Assembly (NCBI GenBank): GCA_017427415.1
Contig: JAFRSU010000028.1
Span: forward strand, 1-45,898
Length of the DNA: 45,898 bases
Source: Lachnospiraceae bacterium
Lineage (GTDB): Bacteria; Bacillota; Clostridia; Lachnospirales; Lachnospiraceae
Direction: 5' to 3'
Shown: positions 8,119 through 16,351 of the stretch, one piece after another
How the letters are laid out: the number at the start of each line of letters is the position of its first letter
Position numbering within the stretch: position 1 is the first letter of the stretch
Program-made: the position numbers and the translations under genes
The notes under the pieces: generated by a model
Seen by the model: only the letters and a program-made list of their open reading frames with translations
Databases searched by the model: none
Told to the model about the DNA's origin: nothing

Positions 8119-9947
8119 TGAAAAAAACAAGAGGATTCAGCATGTACCTGGTTTTCATAATCATGCTTATCTTTGTAGTATATCTGACCAGGGGATTGAA
8201 CGAATCACAGTACATCAAATACAGCTTCCAGGCCTTTGAAGCCGCCTTAGAGAAGAAGACGGTACAGAGCGTGACACTCGTACCTTCGGAAGAAGTACCT
8301 ACCGGATTGGTCAGGCTCACATTGATAGACGGTCAAAAGGGCAAATTCAACTGCTCGGATATCACCGAGGTCGAGAAGCTGGTAAGAAATGCGGGTATAC
8401 CTTATACCATGGAAGAAGTGGAAAAGCCCGGCTGGTTCTTTACAAGTGTGATGCCTTATATCATCCTTATCATATTTATGATCGTATTCATGTTTATCCT
8501 GACCGGACAGGGCGCATCATCCTCCGGCGGAAACAAGGTCATGAACTTCGGCAGATCCAGAGCCAGGATGACTATGGGTAAGGACAACAAATTCACATTC
8601 AAGGATGTGGCAGGGTTAAAGGAAGAAAAGGAAGACCTTGAAGAGATAGTCGATTTCCTGAAAAACCCCGGAAAATACGTGGATGTGGGAGCGAGGATCC
8701 CCAAGGGCATATTGCTCGAGGGTGCTCCCGGTACAGGTAAGACACTGCTTGCAAAAGCGGTGGCAGGAGAAGCAGGTGTACCGTTCTTCTCTATCTCCGG
8801 TTCGGACTTCGTGGAGATGTTCGTAGGTGTCGGTGCATCCAGAGTAAGAGAGCTTTTTGCGGATGCCAAGAAGGCAGCTCCCTGTATCATATTCATCGAC
8901 GAGATAGATGCCGTAGCGAGACGCAGAGGTACCGGTATGGGCGGCGGCCATGACGAAAGAGAGCAGACGCTGAACCAGATGCTCGTAGAGATGGACGGTT
9001 TCGGTGTAAATGAGGGCATCATTGTGCTCGCAGCTACCAACCGTGTGGATATACTCGATCCCGCTATCTTACGTCCCGGACGTTTTGACAGAAAGATAGT
9101 CGTAGGACGTCCCGATGTCAAGGGCAGGGAGGAGATCCTTAAGGTCCATATCAAGAACAAGCCCATCTCCGATGAGGTAAATCTGCAGGAGATAGCAAAA
9201 ACAACTGCCGGCTTTACCGGAGCTGACTTAGAGAACCTCATGAATGAGGCAGCCATCTCAGCAGCCAAGGAAAACCGCAAGTTCATAAACGAAGAAGATA
9301 TCAAAAAATCATTTATAAAGGTCGGTATAGGTGCCGAGAAGAAGAGCAAGATCGTATCCGACAAGGAAAAGAAGATCACAGCTTACCACGAGACAGGACA
9401 TGCGATACTTTTCCATGTGCTTCCCGATGTAGGCCCTGTATATACCGTATCCATCATACCGACCGGCGGAGCTGCGGGATATACCATGCCTCTCCCTGAA
9501 AAGGACGAGATGTTTTACACCAAGGGACATATGCTCCAGGACATCATGGTATCATTAGGCGGACGTATAGCAGAGGAGCTGATATTTGACGACATCACCA
9601 CAGGTGCCTCCCAGGATATCAAGCAGGCCACCCAGACAGCCAGAAAGATGGTAACCAAGTACGGCTTCACCGAGTCGGTCGGTATGGTCAACTATGAAAA
9701 CGATGACGATGAGGTATTTATCGGAAGAGACTTAGCCCATACCAGAAGCTACAGCGAGAACGTAGCCAACAAGATAGACGAAGAAGTACACAATATCATC
9801 GAGATGTGCTACGAGGAAGCCAAGAAGATCATATCCGAGCATATGGATGTACTTCACAGATGTGCGGAGCTTCTTATAGAGAAGGAGCGTATCACCAGAG
9901 AAGAATTCGAGGCACTCTTTGACACTGTTCCTGCAGCAGAAGCTTGA
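8118..9947 (+). CDS. ftsH: ATP-dependent zinc metalloprotease FtsH
   Basis: A 609-aa membrane AAA+ protease. Two transmembrane helices (about 8-25 and 115-135) flank a small extracytoplasmic domain. The AAA module has Walker A GAPGTGKT (~202-209), pore motif [10 protein letters not shown], Walker [12 protein letters not shown] and the SRH arginines ([15 protein letters not shown]). The zinc protease motif HETGH is at ~424-428. It degrades misfolded membrane proteins and regulators as a hexamer. It shares one base with tilS and is the last gene of the core cluster. Confidence 0.97.
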   Translation: MKKTRGFSMYLVFIIMLIFVVYLTRGLNESQYIKYSFQAFEAALEKKTVQSVTLVPSEEVPTGLVRLTLIDGQKGKFNCSDITEVEKLVRNAGIPYTMEEVEKPGWFFTSVMPYIILIIFMIVFMFILTGQGASSSGGNKVMNFGRSRARMTMGKDNKFTFKDVAGLKEEKEDLEEIVDFLKNPGKYVDVGARIPKGILLEGAPGTGKTLLAKAVAGEAGVPFFSISGSDFVEMFVGVGASRVRELFADAKKAAPCIIFIDEIDAVARRRGTGMGGGHDEREQTLNQMLVEMDGFGVNEGIIVLAATNRVDILDPAILRPGRFDRKIVVGRPDVKGREEILKVHIKNKPISDEVNLQEIAKTTAGFTGADLENLMNEAAISAAKENRKFINEEDIKKSFIKVGIGAEKKSKIVSDKEKKITAYHETGHAILFHVLPDVGPVYTVSIIPTGGAAGYTMPLPEKDEMFYTKGHMLQDIMVSLGGRIAEELIFDDITTGASQDIKQATQTARKMVTKYGFTESVGMVNYENDDDEVFIGRDLAHTRSYSENVANKIDEEVHNIIEMCYEEAKKIISEHMDVLHRCAELLIEKERITREEFEALFDTVPAAEA

Positions 9948-10010
9948 TAACGGCTTATATACGGGGTTTTGGTAAAAGTGTTAAAAAAGTTTTTTAAAAA
10001 AACGAAATGT

Positions 10011-10043
10011 TTGTGCACACTTATTTTAAAAACCTGTTATAAT
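10011..10043 (+). promoter_or_regulatory. Promoter of small RNA copy 1, with TGTGCACA palindrome
   Basis: An extended -10 (TGTTATAAT, TATAAT at 10038-10043) is preceded by TTGTGCACAC containing the 8-bp palindrome TGTGCACA (10012-10019). There is no good -35 at 17 bp. The same block occurs before copy 2 (11802-11834), so the palindrome may be an activator or repressor site. Confidence 0.6.
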
Positions 10044-10049
10044 ACATAA

Positions 10050-10165
10050 TCGTAAACCCCAATACATTTATAGTTTTTGCTACACCCCAATATAAAGCGC
10101 ACTTGGCGCTTTTAGCAAAAATACCTTCTCCGAAAAAAGGACGATCCCCCCAGATCGTCCTTTTT
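10050..10165 (+). ncRNA. Candidate small RNA, copy 1 (C-rich loops)
   Basis: A ~116-nt predicted transcript without a plausible ORF. It has two ACCCCAATA motifs (10056-10064 and 10084-10092), an outer pairing TTTTTGCT/AGCAAAAA around an inner hairpin AAGCGC/GCGCTT, and a terminator GGACGAT-CCCCCCAG-ATCGTCC followed by TTTTT. Promoter, body and terminator are almost identical in copy 2 at 11841, while the flanks differ. The terminator stems differ by a compensatory pair (GGACGAT/ATCGTCC against GAACGAT/ATCGTTC), which supports a selected RNA structure. Exposed C-runs resemble those of Gram-positive sRNAs that pair with Shine-Dalgarno sequences; that role is inferred. No family was recognised. 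Confidence 0.6.
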
Positions 10166-10193
10166 GAATCCCTAAGATAATTTATTCCATTAG

Positions 10194-10211
10194 ACTTCCC
10201 CTCAAGGGGAA
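10194..10211. repeat. Short hairpin CTTCCCCT/AGGGGAAG
   Basis: A perfect 8-bp stem with a two-base loop lies between small RNA copy 1 and the MATE gene. The rest of 10166-10355 shows no gene. Confidence 0.4.
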
Positions 10212-10355
10212 GGCTATACTACAATTCAGACAAAAAGTAATTTACAACATAGTACATTGTATTAAAATCCCCTCAGGTCTACAATATTCCCCAGATAAAA
10301 ACAAATGACATATATACTTCCATACTTGATAGTCATAAAACATAACGGTGATAGG

Positions 10356-11735
10356 ATGATATCAAAAATATTTAAAGGATACAGCAGGGAAAATTTCAGA
10401 AATGTTATAAATATGGCCTGGCCGGCCATAATAGAATCCTTCTTTGTGGCATTTGCAGGCCTTGTGGATTCGTTTATGGTGAGCAGGCTTGGTTCATATG
10501 CGGTGGCGGCGGTAGGACTCACCACCCAGCCGAAATTCGTCGGACTGGCCATGTTTTTTGCGATAAACGTATCCATCTCGGCATTAGTTGCCAGAAGATA
10601 CGGTGAAAAAGACAGGAAAAACGCCAATCAGGTATTTGTTACGGCCATGCGTTTCGTGATCATAGCAAGCATAGTGTTGAGTGTGATATTCGTAGTAGGA
10701 GCGGACCCCATCATAGAACTGTGCGGGTCGAGCGAGGAAGGCGAAAAAGAGCTCGCTACACATGAGGCGGCTGTCACATACTTCCGCATCATCATGGGCG
10801 GCATGATATTCAACTGTGTGCAGATGGCTGTAAACTCTGCGCAGCGGGGTTCCGGAAACACCAAGATCACCATGAAGACCAATGTCACATCCAATGCGGT
10901 GAACATAGTACTTAACTATCTGCTTATAGAGGGACATTGCGGATTCCCGGCATGGGGGATAAAGGGTGCGGCACTTGCCACGGTACTCGGAACGGTGGTA
11001 TCCTCCATCATGAGCATCATCTCCATCTCAGGAAAAGAAACATTCATCAGCATACCTTTTATCATATCGGAAAAGATAAAGTCCTCTTGGGCGGCATTTA
11101 AAAGCCTGGTACGTATAGGCTACGGAATATTCTTTGAGCAGATACTTATGAGGATAGGTTTCATGGCTACGGCACTCATGGCTGCGAAAAAGGGTATGGA
11201 TGCCATGGCGGCACACCAGGTGGGCATGAACCTCATGGGACTTACCTTCAGCTTCGGTGACGGACTTCAGGCAGCAGCGGTGGCACTCATCGGAAGGTCA
11301 CTCGGCGAAGGAAAGCCGGAGCTCGCTAAGGACTACGGAAAAACCTGTAAGGCTCTCGGCATGATGATAGCGAGCGTATTGATACTTGTATACTTCTTTG
11401 GAGCCCGTCCGCTCATGTCCATGTTCTTTGAGGAGGAGCATATCATAGAGATAGGCGTGTCCATCATGAGGGTCATCCTGTTCGTCGTACTGTTCCAGAT
11501 CATCCAGGTTATATACATGGGATGCCTCCGGGGAGCAGGAGATACACTGTACACCGCATTTGCAGCCACCATGTCGGTCACCGTCATGAGAACTCTTGTA
11601 TCCTGGCTCTGCGGCTTTGTATTTGACTTAGGCATAGTGGGCATATGGTTCGGAGTTTTAGCCGACCAGGTGTCCAGATTCACATTTGCCAGCCTCAGGT
11701 ACAAGATGGGTAAGTGGGTAAAGATAAAAATCTAA
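10356..11735 (+). CDS. MATE family efflux transporter
   Basis: A 459-aa membrane protein with about twelve hydrophobic segments in two homologous halves. The MATE signature appears as NMAWPAIIESFFVAFAGLVD near the N-terminus, followed by VGLTTQPKFVGLAMFFAINV. The second half has MAAHQVGMNLMGLTFSFGDG and AAAVALIGRSLGEGKPELAK. Members export cationic drugs or metabolites with Na+ or H+; the substrate is unknown. ATG 10356 (after GGTGATAGG) gives the usual family length; an in-frame ATG at 10305 would add 17 residues and lacks a ribosome site. It stands alone between the two small-RNA copies. Confidence 0.92.
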   Translation: MISKIFKGYSRENFRNVINMAWPAIIESFFVAFAGLVDSFMVSRLGSYAVAAVGLTTQPKFVGLAMFFAINVSISALVARRYGEKDRKNANQVFVTAMRFVIIASIVLSVIFVVGADPIIELCGSSEEGEKELATHEAAVTYFRIIMGGMIFNCVQMAVNSAQRGSGNTKITMKTNVTSNAVNIVLNYLLIEGHCGFPAWGIKGAALATVLGTVVSSIMSIISISGKETFISIPFIISEKIKSSWAAFKSLVRIGYGIFFEQILMRIGFMATALMAAKKGMDAMAAHQVGMNLMGLTFSFGDGLQAAAVALIGRSLGEGKPELAKDYGKTCKALGMMIASVLILVYFFGARPLMSMFFEEEHIIEIGVSIMRVILFVVLFQIIQVIYMGCLRGAGDTLYTAFAATMSVTVMRTLVSWLCGFVFDLGIVGIWFGVLADQVSRFTFASLRYKMGKWVKIKI

Positions 11736-11840
11736 ACTGAATCTAAGTGAATGGATTTTTTAGTAAAACTGTCACAAAAGTTTTATAAAAAAAATGAATG
11801 TTTGTGCACACTTATTTTGAAAACCTGTTATAATACATAC

Positions 11841-11957
11841 TTGTAAACCCCAATACATTTATAGTTTTTGCTACACCCCAATATAAAGCGCACTTGGCGC
11901 TTTAAAGCAAAAATACCTTCTCCGAAAAAAGAACGATCCCCCCAGATCGTTCTTTTT
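11841..11957 (+). ncRNA. Candidate small RNA, copy 2
   Basis: The second copy of the 10050 RNA, with an identical extended -10 (TATAAT 11829-11834), both ACCCCAATA motifs, the TTTTTGCT/GCAAAAA pairing and the terminator GAACGAT-CCCCCCAG-ATCGTTC plus TTTTT. Differences are few and fall in loops or as compensating stem pairs. Immediately downstream are 28 bp (TTTACTGAAGCAATAAAAAA and GG) that recur at ~14964-14986. Confidence 0.6.
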
Positions 11958-11980
11958 GTTTTACTGAAGCAATAAAAAAG

Positions 11981-12010
11981 GTTGTCCCGCGTGGGACGAT
12001 TTTTTTTTAA
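11981..12010 (+). terminator. Terminator hairpin GTCCC/GGGAC with long T-run
   Basis: TTGTCCC-GCGT-GGGACGA is followed by nine T. It may be a second terminator for small RNA copy 2. Confidence 0.7.
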
Positions 12011-12017
12011 AACGTGC

Positions 12018-12070
12018 AATACATATGTAAGAAATATATTGTTGACAAATCAATAATTAAATGATAAGTT
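12018..12070 (+). promoter_or_regulatory. Shared upstream box plus promoter of the secreted Cys/His protein
   Basis: A 30-bp box (12018-12047) starts AATACATATG and ends ATATATTGTTGACA, so that its last six bases are the -35. TAAGTT follows after 17 bp, with TGA before it. The box is identical to that at 20954-20983 (opposite strand) and 28/30 identical to that at 28589-28618. Confidence 0.7.
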
Positions 12071-12114
12071 ATTAATGTAGTAAAATAATGTATACTGTAT
12101 ATTGGAGGGCAAAC

Positions 12115-13152
12115 ATGAAAAGGAAATTATTTATAGCAATGATTTTGGTTACATGTATTATTATCGGAAGCTTAGGTCAAGTCAATACACAGGCTGCTGA
12201 TTCTGAAAAGGATAGCTCTGACAGTTCAATCCTAATCAATGTACCGTATCAGTATCCGATTGTTCCGGGAACAAAAGAATGGGCTGATCTTGATTCTATG
12301 CCTGAAAAAATAGCTGTTACACATGTTGACCCTGAAATACTGCGCAAAATGTCTACTCCGGCATTAGTGGAAACAGTCGTAACTTATCCGCTGTTTATCT
12401 GTGTGCATGCATATGAAACCTTAGAAACCGGAGTACGTGAGGTTTCGGAGTATTTTAAGGGCATAGAGGAATTATGCAATCGAACTGACGCTCGTGAAGC
12501 TGTATTAAACTATATAAATGATAGATGTCCCGGTTTAGCAGAAATGAAATCCGATGAAGAAATCAGTTCTGCTCTGAGCACGTATATGAAAGCATATGAT
12601 GAAACCGGGGATAGAGAAATCTTTTACATTGATAACGCAGTCTCACTAATTGATTATTTTGATTATTTGAAAAACAAGAAACAGCCTGTAAGATTTTCAG
12701 AAGTTTATTTATCTACACCAAATGGGACCCCAGTGAAAGCAATATATGGTTTTACTATTTGGGATCATTCAACGCAAACTAATGCAACTATAAGAAATAA
12801 CAGTTTTAAAGCTTCTTTTCCTAATGCTATAGAATTAGATTCAATTAATCCTGCATACAATTGCCATTCATTTGCCTGGCATCAACAGAGCTTGTCAAAT
12901 AGTTATTGGATTGAAAGTTCGGAAGCCACTAAATATATGACAGACGGAAGTTATAGTCCATCAACTGCCGCAGTTGGAAGAAAGGTAACGTACAAAAATT
13001 CAAGCGGTAATTTGGGACACTCAGGAGTAGTCAGTGCTATTACCGATGTGGTTTATGTTACTTCAAAATGGGAATACTGTGGATTGTTCCTTCATAAATT
13101 GGCGGATTGTCCATATTATGCTAATAATCCTTATATAACTTATTGGAACTAA
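12115..13152 (+). CDS. Secreted protein with papain/CHAP-like Cys-His motif
   Basis: A 345-aa exported protein: signal peptide MKRKLFIAMILVTCIIIGSLG with a likely cut near TQAADS. The N-terminal half (to ~200) is not recognised. The C-terminal region carries NCHSFAW (Cys250) and, about 50 residues later, LGHSGVVSAI (His302). This spacing and wording recall papain-like amidase/peptidase folds (CHAP/NlpC-like), so a secreted hydrolase or amidase is possible but unproven. ATG 12115 follows GGAGGG; a longer reading from 12088 has no ribosome site. It shares its upstream box with two genes for small secreted proteins. AT-richer codon use than the core genes suggests acquisition. Confidence 0.7.
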   Translation: MKRKLFIAMILVTCIIIGSLGQVNTQAADSEKDSSDSSILINVPYQYPIVPGTKEWADLDSMPEKIAVTHVDPEILRKMSTPALVETVVTYPLFICVHAYETLETGVREVSEYFKGIEELCNRTDAREAVLNYINDRCPGLAEMKSDEEISSALSTYMKAYDETGDREIFYIDNAVSLIDYFDYLKNKKQPVRFSEVYLSTPNGTPVKAIYGFTIWDHSTQTNATIRNNSFKASFPNAIELDSINPAYNCHSFAWHQQSLSNSYWIESSEATKYMTDGSYSPSTAAVGRKVTYKNSSGNLGHSGVVSAITDVVYVTSKWEYCGLFLHKLADCPYYANNPYITYWN

Positions 13153-13226
13153 ATTAATACTGCCATGATGAATCCATGGAAAGAGAAGTATTTTATATTG
13201 CTAGAGCTGGCATTGGGATAAACTGT

Positions 13227-14036
13227 ATGGATGAGAGATATAAAAAAACGCGTTCAATTATATTACTATGCTGTGTTATATGTGTTTTATGGATAACCGG
13301 ATGCACCAAACGTGAGGAAGATATTTTCGATGCTTTAGATATAAATACAAGTGATATAAGGTTATCAGATAAGATATACTCTCAAATAGAAGAAGACTGG
13401 GCATACTGGAACACGGCAGGTCCTGATGCCCGTTCTCTGTTAGGTCATATGCCCGGTAATATAACAGAGTATTTTGAAAATTGGAGCGACGCAGTAAACT
13501 ATATTGGGTTTGAACCTTGGAATCCTTTAGAAGACCTTAATTGGCTTGAAAAAAAGAATTATGTGGCTAATGATGTAAAGGACAGTATAACAGGAATTCT
13601 ATATCACTGTGAATGTCATGTAGATGGAGATCAAGAAGGGAAGATAGGTTTTTCTGATCTAATTACCGGATATACCTATAATAAGATACGAATACAATTT
13701 AACAATTATATCTCTACCAAGAACTTTATGGATATTTCTTCGGATACATATTCTATGATCAAATACTATCAGTTATTTAAAGAGAACGATACTATCCGTG
13801 TTCAGGAAAATACTGCTAAAGAACAAGGTTATAATTGTGTGTTAGGAGTCCAAAAAAATGCAAAATCCATTGCTATAATTTTAAAATTCTATAATAATGA
13901 TGAATTAAAGTATGAAATACGAATGATAAGTTCAGAATCTATCGATACCCTCAAAGAGACATTTGATAAGATTTGTACGGAATTATCCATCCCGCTGGAT
14001 TATGCAGCGGATATTGCTTCAGCCTTGGCAAAGTAA
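13227..14036 (+). CDS. Predicted lipoprotein of unknown function
   Basis: A 269-aa lipoprotein: a signal segment SIILLCCVICVLWITGC with lipobox ITGC (Cys26), then a soluble, acidic, aromatic-rich domain. No known motif was recognised. ATG 13227 is preceded by GGGAT at eight bases; an earlier in-frame ATG at 13176 has no ribosome site. It lies 74 bp after the secreted Cys/His protein, same strand, no terminator between, so the two form a secreted protein plus surface lipoprotein pair. It could anchor, chaperone or protect against its neighbour; nothing in the sequence decides this. Confidence 0.65.
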   Translation: MDERYKKTRSIILLCCVICVLWITGCTKREEDIFDALDINTSDIRLSDKIYSQIEEDWAYWNTAGPDARSLLGHMPGNITEYFENWSDAVNYIGFEPWNPLEDLNWLEKKNYVANDVKDSITGILYHCECHVDGDQEGKIGFSDLITGYTYNKIRIQFNNYISTKNFMDISSDTYSMIKYYQLFKENDTIRVQENTAKEQGYNCVLGVQKNAKSIAIILKFYNNDELKYEIRMISSESIDTLKETFDKICTELSIPLDYAADIASALAK

Positions 14037-14132
14037 TACTACAAACAAAGTGTCAGATCAGGCGAAAGCGTCAGATACTCTAAGGATTTTGGGACAATCA
14101 AACTTTTTGAGAGGTTTACAAATCTATTTGAG

Positions 14133-14186
14133 GGACTGTGAAAAAAGGACTGAAAATCGTCCCATACTTCACAGCCTTCTTTTTTG
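14133..14186 (+). terminator. Terminator after the lipoprotein gene
   Basis: CTGTGAA / TTCACAG encloses a ~25-nt region that itself can pair, followed by CCTTCTTTTTTG. Confidence 0.65.
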
Positions 14187-14197
14187 ACTATGTTTAA

Positions 14198-14227
14198 GAA
14201 CGATCCCCCCAGATCGTTCTTTTTGTT
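14198..14227 (+). repeat. Partial third copy of the small RNA: terminator only
   Basis: GAACGAT-CCCCCCAG-ATCGTTC and TTTTTGTTT are identical to the end of copy 2 (11931-11960). The following sequence of copy 2 reappears only after the IS element, at ~14964. Confidence 0.85.
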
Positions 14228-14294
14228 TGTATCGTAGGTACAAATAAACCACCTGCTATGCAGGTGTGTTCCCGGACAGCTTTAGCTTTAAGAA

Positions 14295-14358
14295 AAAACC
14301 TCCTGAAGTATAATAGTGTTGGTTCGCCAACCGCACATACTAAACGAAGGAGGTTTTA
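14295..14358 (+). promoter_or_regulatory. tnpA leader with sequestered ribosome site
   Basis: AAAACCTCC (14295-14303) can pair with GGAGGTTTT (14350-14358), which contains the tnpA Shine-Dalgarno. An inner GTTGG-TTCG-CCAAC hairpin lies between. This matches the known translational self-restraint of IS200 elements. Confidence 0.6.
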
Positions 14359-14364
14359 TCCAAG

Positions 14365-14835
14365 ATGGACAATAATAGTTTAGCACATACGACGTGGGAA
14401 TGTAAGTACCATATTGTATTTGCACCAAAATTTCGCAGAAAAATAATCTATAAACAGATTAAAGCAGATGTTGCAAGGATTCTGAGTGAGCTGTGTAAAC
14501 GAAAGGATATAGAAATAATAGAAGCGGAAGCTTGCCCAGACCATGCGCACATGTTTGTGAGAATACCACCAAAATACAGCGTATCAGAGGTAATGGGGTA
14601 TTTGAAAGGCAAAAGTTCGCTGATGATATTTGAACGTCATGCTAATCTAAAGTATAAGTATGGGAATAGGCATTTTTGGTGTCGAGGGTATTTTGTGGAC
14701 ATGGTAGGAAAAAATGCTGCAAAGATAGCGGAATATGTACGGAATCAGCTGAAAGATGATGAGGAGTATGATCAGATGACGTTGAAAGAGTACATTGACC
14801 CGTTTACGGGTGAGCCGGTAAAAAGTGGCAAATAA
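14365..14835 (+). CDS. tnpA: IS200/IS605 family transposase TnpA (Y1 HUH)
   Basis: A 156-aa Y1 transposase, full length. HTTWECKYHIVFAPKFRRK is the family N-terminus, the HUH pair is in CPDHAHMFVRIPP, YLKGKSSLMIFE and FWCRGYFVDMVG follow, and the catalytic Tyr is in AEYVRNQL. The frame is intact, so the copy may still be active. The gene lies inside the element bounded by two hairpins, with its ribosome site in a leader hairpin. Confidence 0.95.
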   Translation: MDNNSLAHTTWECKYHIVFAPKFRRKIIYKQIKADVARILSELCKRKDIEIIEAEACPDHAHMFVRIPPKYSVSEVMGYLKGKSSLMIFERHANLKYKYGNRHFWCRGYFVDMVGKNAAKIAEYVRNQLKDDEEYDQMTLKEYIDPFTGEPVKSGK

Positions 14836-14982
14836 AAAAAGGCTCTTTAGAGCCAGCCTGTGACCGCAGTGCGGAAGGCGAACTTTCAGAGCCTCTTTAG
14901 AGGCAAGCCGGGAATAGCGGCTTATAGCCGTAGAGCAAACCACCAGCTAAGCTGGTGGTCATGATTTACTGAAGCAATAAAA

Positions 14983-15004
14983 AAGGTGTCCCAAAGGACA
15001 CCTT
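14983..15004 (-). terminator. Terminator of the 15493- gene (works on both strands)
   Basis: AAGGTGTCC/GGACACCTT with a short loop. Read on the minus strand it is followed by TTTTTTAT. Confidence 0.8.
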
Positions 15005-15010
15005 AAGTAA

Positions 15011-15493
15011 TCAAAGAATGTTAGGGTCGATGCCGACCATGATATCAACGATAAGCTCGTTGGGATCGTCGGGATCGTTGAATGCTATATTGTAGCCGTT
15101 GGTAAGGGGCTTAAGGTTATGAACCTGTACGTACTTATACAACTCCTTGATGCTGTCCTCAAGCTTGCCATCCTTAGCCTCATGGTGTACCTGAAGGGCA
15201 TTGGTAAGTAAGAACTGGGGCTTAAATCTGTATTCGGTCAGCTGCTTTACTACTATCTCATGTGATACATCCTTATCAAGAGGGATAAGAACCTCCATAT
15301 CCATGACGGGACCATTTGCAGTCTGCTCTACACCGTAAGTGGTGGTAACTGCGGGATGCACAGGCTTAGCATTAAACTCCTTTATAAGGTTTTCCATTTC
15401 TTTCCTTTTTTCGTTAAGAGTTTCCTGAGTAACCTTACCTCTGAAGGCAAGAACGTTTTTCATCTGAAATGTGAGACCGGTTTTGATTTCCAT
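15011..15493 (-). CDS. Conserved hypothetical protein (DUF5085 / GyrI-like effector-binding type)
   Basis: A 160-aa soluble protein. Its N-terminus (IKTGLTFQMKNVLAFRGKVTQ), the central VMDMEVLIPLD and the KYVQVHNLKPLTNGYNI region suggest a GyrI/SOUL-like effector-binding fold, as in stand-alone DUF5085-type proteins. No DNA-binding domain is attached. AGGAGG lies upstream of the ATG and a terminator lies just after, so it is monocistronic. Codon use is core-like. A small-molecule-binding role is likely but unproven. Confidence 0.6.
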   Translation of the reverse strand: MEIKTGLTFQMKNVLAFRGKVTQETLNEKRKEMENLIKEFNAKPVHPAVTTTYGVEQTANGPVMDMEVLIPLDKDVSHEIVVKQLTEYRFKPQFLLTNALQVHHEAKDGKLEDSIKELYKYVQVHNLKPLTNGYNIAFNDPDDPNELIVDIMVGIDPNIL

Positions 15494-15641
15494 TTATATA
15501 TCCTCCTCTTAAATCGCCTGTCATACTGACCGTAAAAGGCATTTGCGGCCGATAGCGGCATGGTTTATTATCTCATTTTTACAGGGAGATGTCAAGGATA
15601 ACTATGCATTAGCGTACTAACTCCGTCGCCTTGGCTTTTCT

Positions 15642-15695
15642 GAACGGGGATTCGGGTAAAAAGTTGAGCTGTACGAACGGGGATTTGTGTAAAAA
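15642..15695. repeat. Imperfect tandem repeat GAACGGGGATT...GTAAAAA
   Basis: Two 21-bp copies at 15642-15662 and 15675-15695 differ at two bases. They lie in the 236-bp gap between the 15493- and 16109- genes; nothing else was seen there. The origin may be a decayed mobile-element end. Confidence 0.5.
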
Positions 15696-15731
15696 AATCT
15701 TTAGAGTACCTGATTCTTTGGCATTAGATAT

Positions 15732-16109
15732 TTAAATCCCAAAGCATATAATATATTTATTGTTTTCAATCGCAATTTTGAGTAGTGAAATCAATTCCTT
15801 AATTGTTTTTTCGCCCGGATTTTCTTTTTGGTAAAAAGAAACAGTTTCTAAAAACATTTTAACAGAATTTGGGGGGATAAGAGTAACAGCATAATGATCC
15901 AGCCCTTTGTATTCATTGTCTAATGAAAATAGAAATGTTGGCATATTAGTAGTCAAAGGAATCCAATCGTTGACTATATCATCCGGAACAGAGATGCAAT
16001 TATATAATTTAAGAACATCTTTAAAATCAATATGGTCGTTCGGATTCGGACAGTAATTCTTTTTTTGTTCTATATTTTGTATGATACCAAAGTGCAAACA
16101 ACAACTCAT
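15732..16109 (-). CDS. Hypothetical protein
   Basis: A 125-aa soluble protein starting MSCCLHFGIIQNIEQ. GAGGG sits five bases before this ATG; a longer reading to 16136 has no site. Composition is normal for a folded protein (DDIVNDWIPLTTNMPTFLF, YKGLDHYAVTLIPP, FLETVSFYQKEN). No family was recognised; size and isolation resemble small immunity-type proteins, which is only a guess. It lies directly downstream of a decayed DUF4143 ATPase fragment. Confidence 0.5.
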   Translation of the reverse strand: MSCCLHFGIIQNIEQKKNYCPNPNDHIDFKDVLKLYNCISVPDDIVNDWIPLTTNMPTFLFSLDNEYKGLDHYAVTLIPPNSVKMFLETVSFYQKENPGEKTIKELISLLKIAIENNKYIICFGI

Positions 16110-16116
16110 TTTTCCC

Positions 16117-16272
16117 TCAAAACAAATAAACAGCATTATTTACCATACGATACTTATACGATTTTATAATTTCTGTTACTACATAATTTTCTAGGATGTG
16201 TCCGGCCAAAGCTCCGTTTGCAAGAATCTCCGGAGAAGAATACTTGGTAAGATATGCTACAAGACCTGTCTC
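16117..16272 (-). pseudogene. Remnant of a DUF4143-type ATPase gene (C-terminal fragment)
   Basis: Read on the minus strand, 51 codons before a TGA give ETGLVAYLTKYSSPEIL, NGALAGHILENYVV and TEIIKSY, matching the conserved end of the AAA/DUF4143 ATPase family (typically DTGL-AYL ... GA-GA-LE--VV-EI-KSY). There is no start codon and no upstream domain: the reading stops abruptly at the inverted repeat 16274-16310. It is therefore a truncated relic. Confidence 0.7.
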
Positions 16273-16273
16273 C

Positions 16274-16310
16274 TTCGGCTAAAATACGATTCAATCATAT
16301 TTTAGCCGAA
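16274..16310. repeat. Perfect 13-bp inverted repeat TTCGGCTAAAATA / TATTTTAGCCGAA
   Basis: The arms are 16274-16286 and 16298-16310, with an 11-bp loop. It ends the maltose-type ABC operon on the minus strand and abuts the DUF4143 relic. The minus strand lacks a good U-run, so it may be an insertion scar as much as a terminator. Confidence 0.6.
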
Positions 16311-16351
16311 AAGTATTTAAAAAGCAAGATTTCTTTAAAAAAAGTTAAACC

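Larger units (their letters stand above)
14230..14963 (+). mobile_element. IS200/IS605-type insertion sequence (single tnpA)
   Basis: A ~730-bp element with subterminal hairpins instead of inverted repeats: CACCTGC-TAT-GCAGGTG (14250-14266) on the left and CCACCAGC-TAA-GCTGGTGG (14940-14958) on the right, as expected for single-strand Y1 transposition. It splits a sequence that is continuous in small RNA copy 2, which fixes the ends within a few bases. There is no target duplication, as usual for the family. No tnpB is present. Confidence 0.85.

Noticed and set aside
8456..9379. Long minus-strand frame inside ftsH
   Set aside because: Antisense to a fully conserved gene; Ser/Pro-rich composition is typical of shadows.
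10050..10165. 6S RNA as identity of the duplicated small RNA
   Set aside because: Too short, and it lacks the long rod with a central bubble.
11828..12019. Minus-strand reading frame covering small RNA copy 2
   Set aside because: It runs through two terminators and has no counterpart in copy 1.
14647..14943. Minus-strand reading frame across the tnpA gene
   Set aside because: Antisense shadow of the transposase with no ribosome site.
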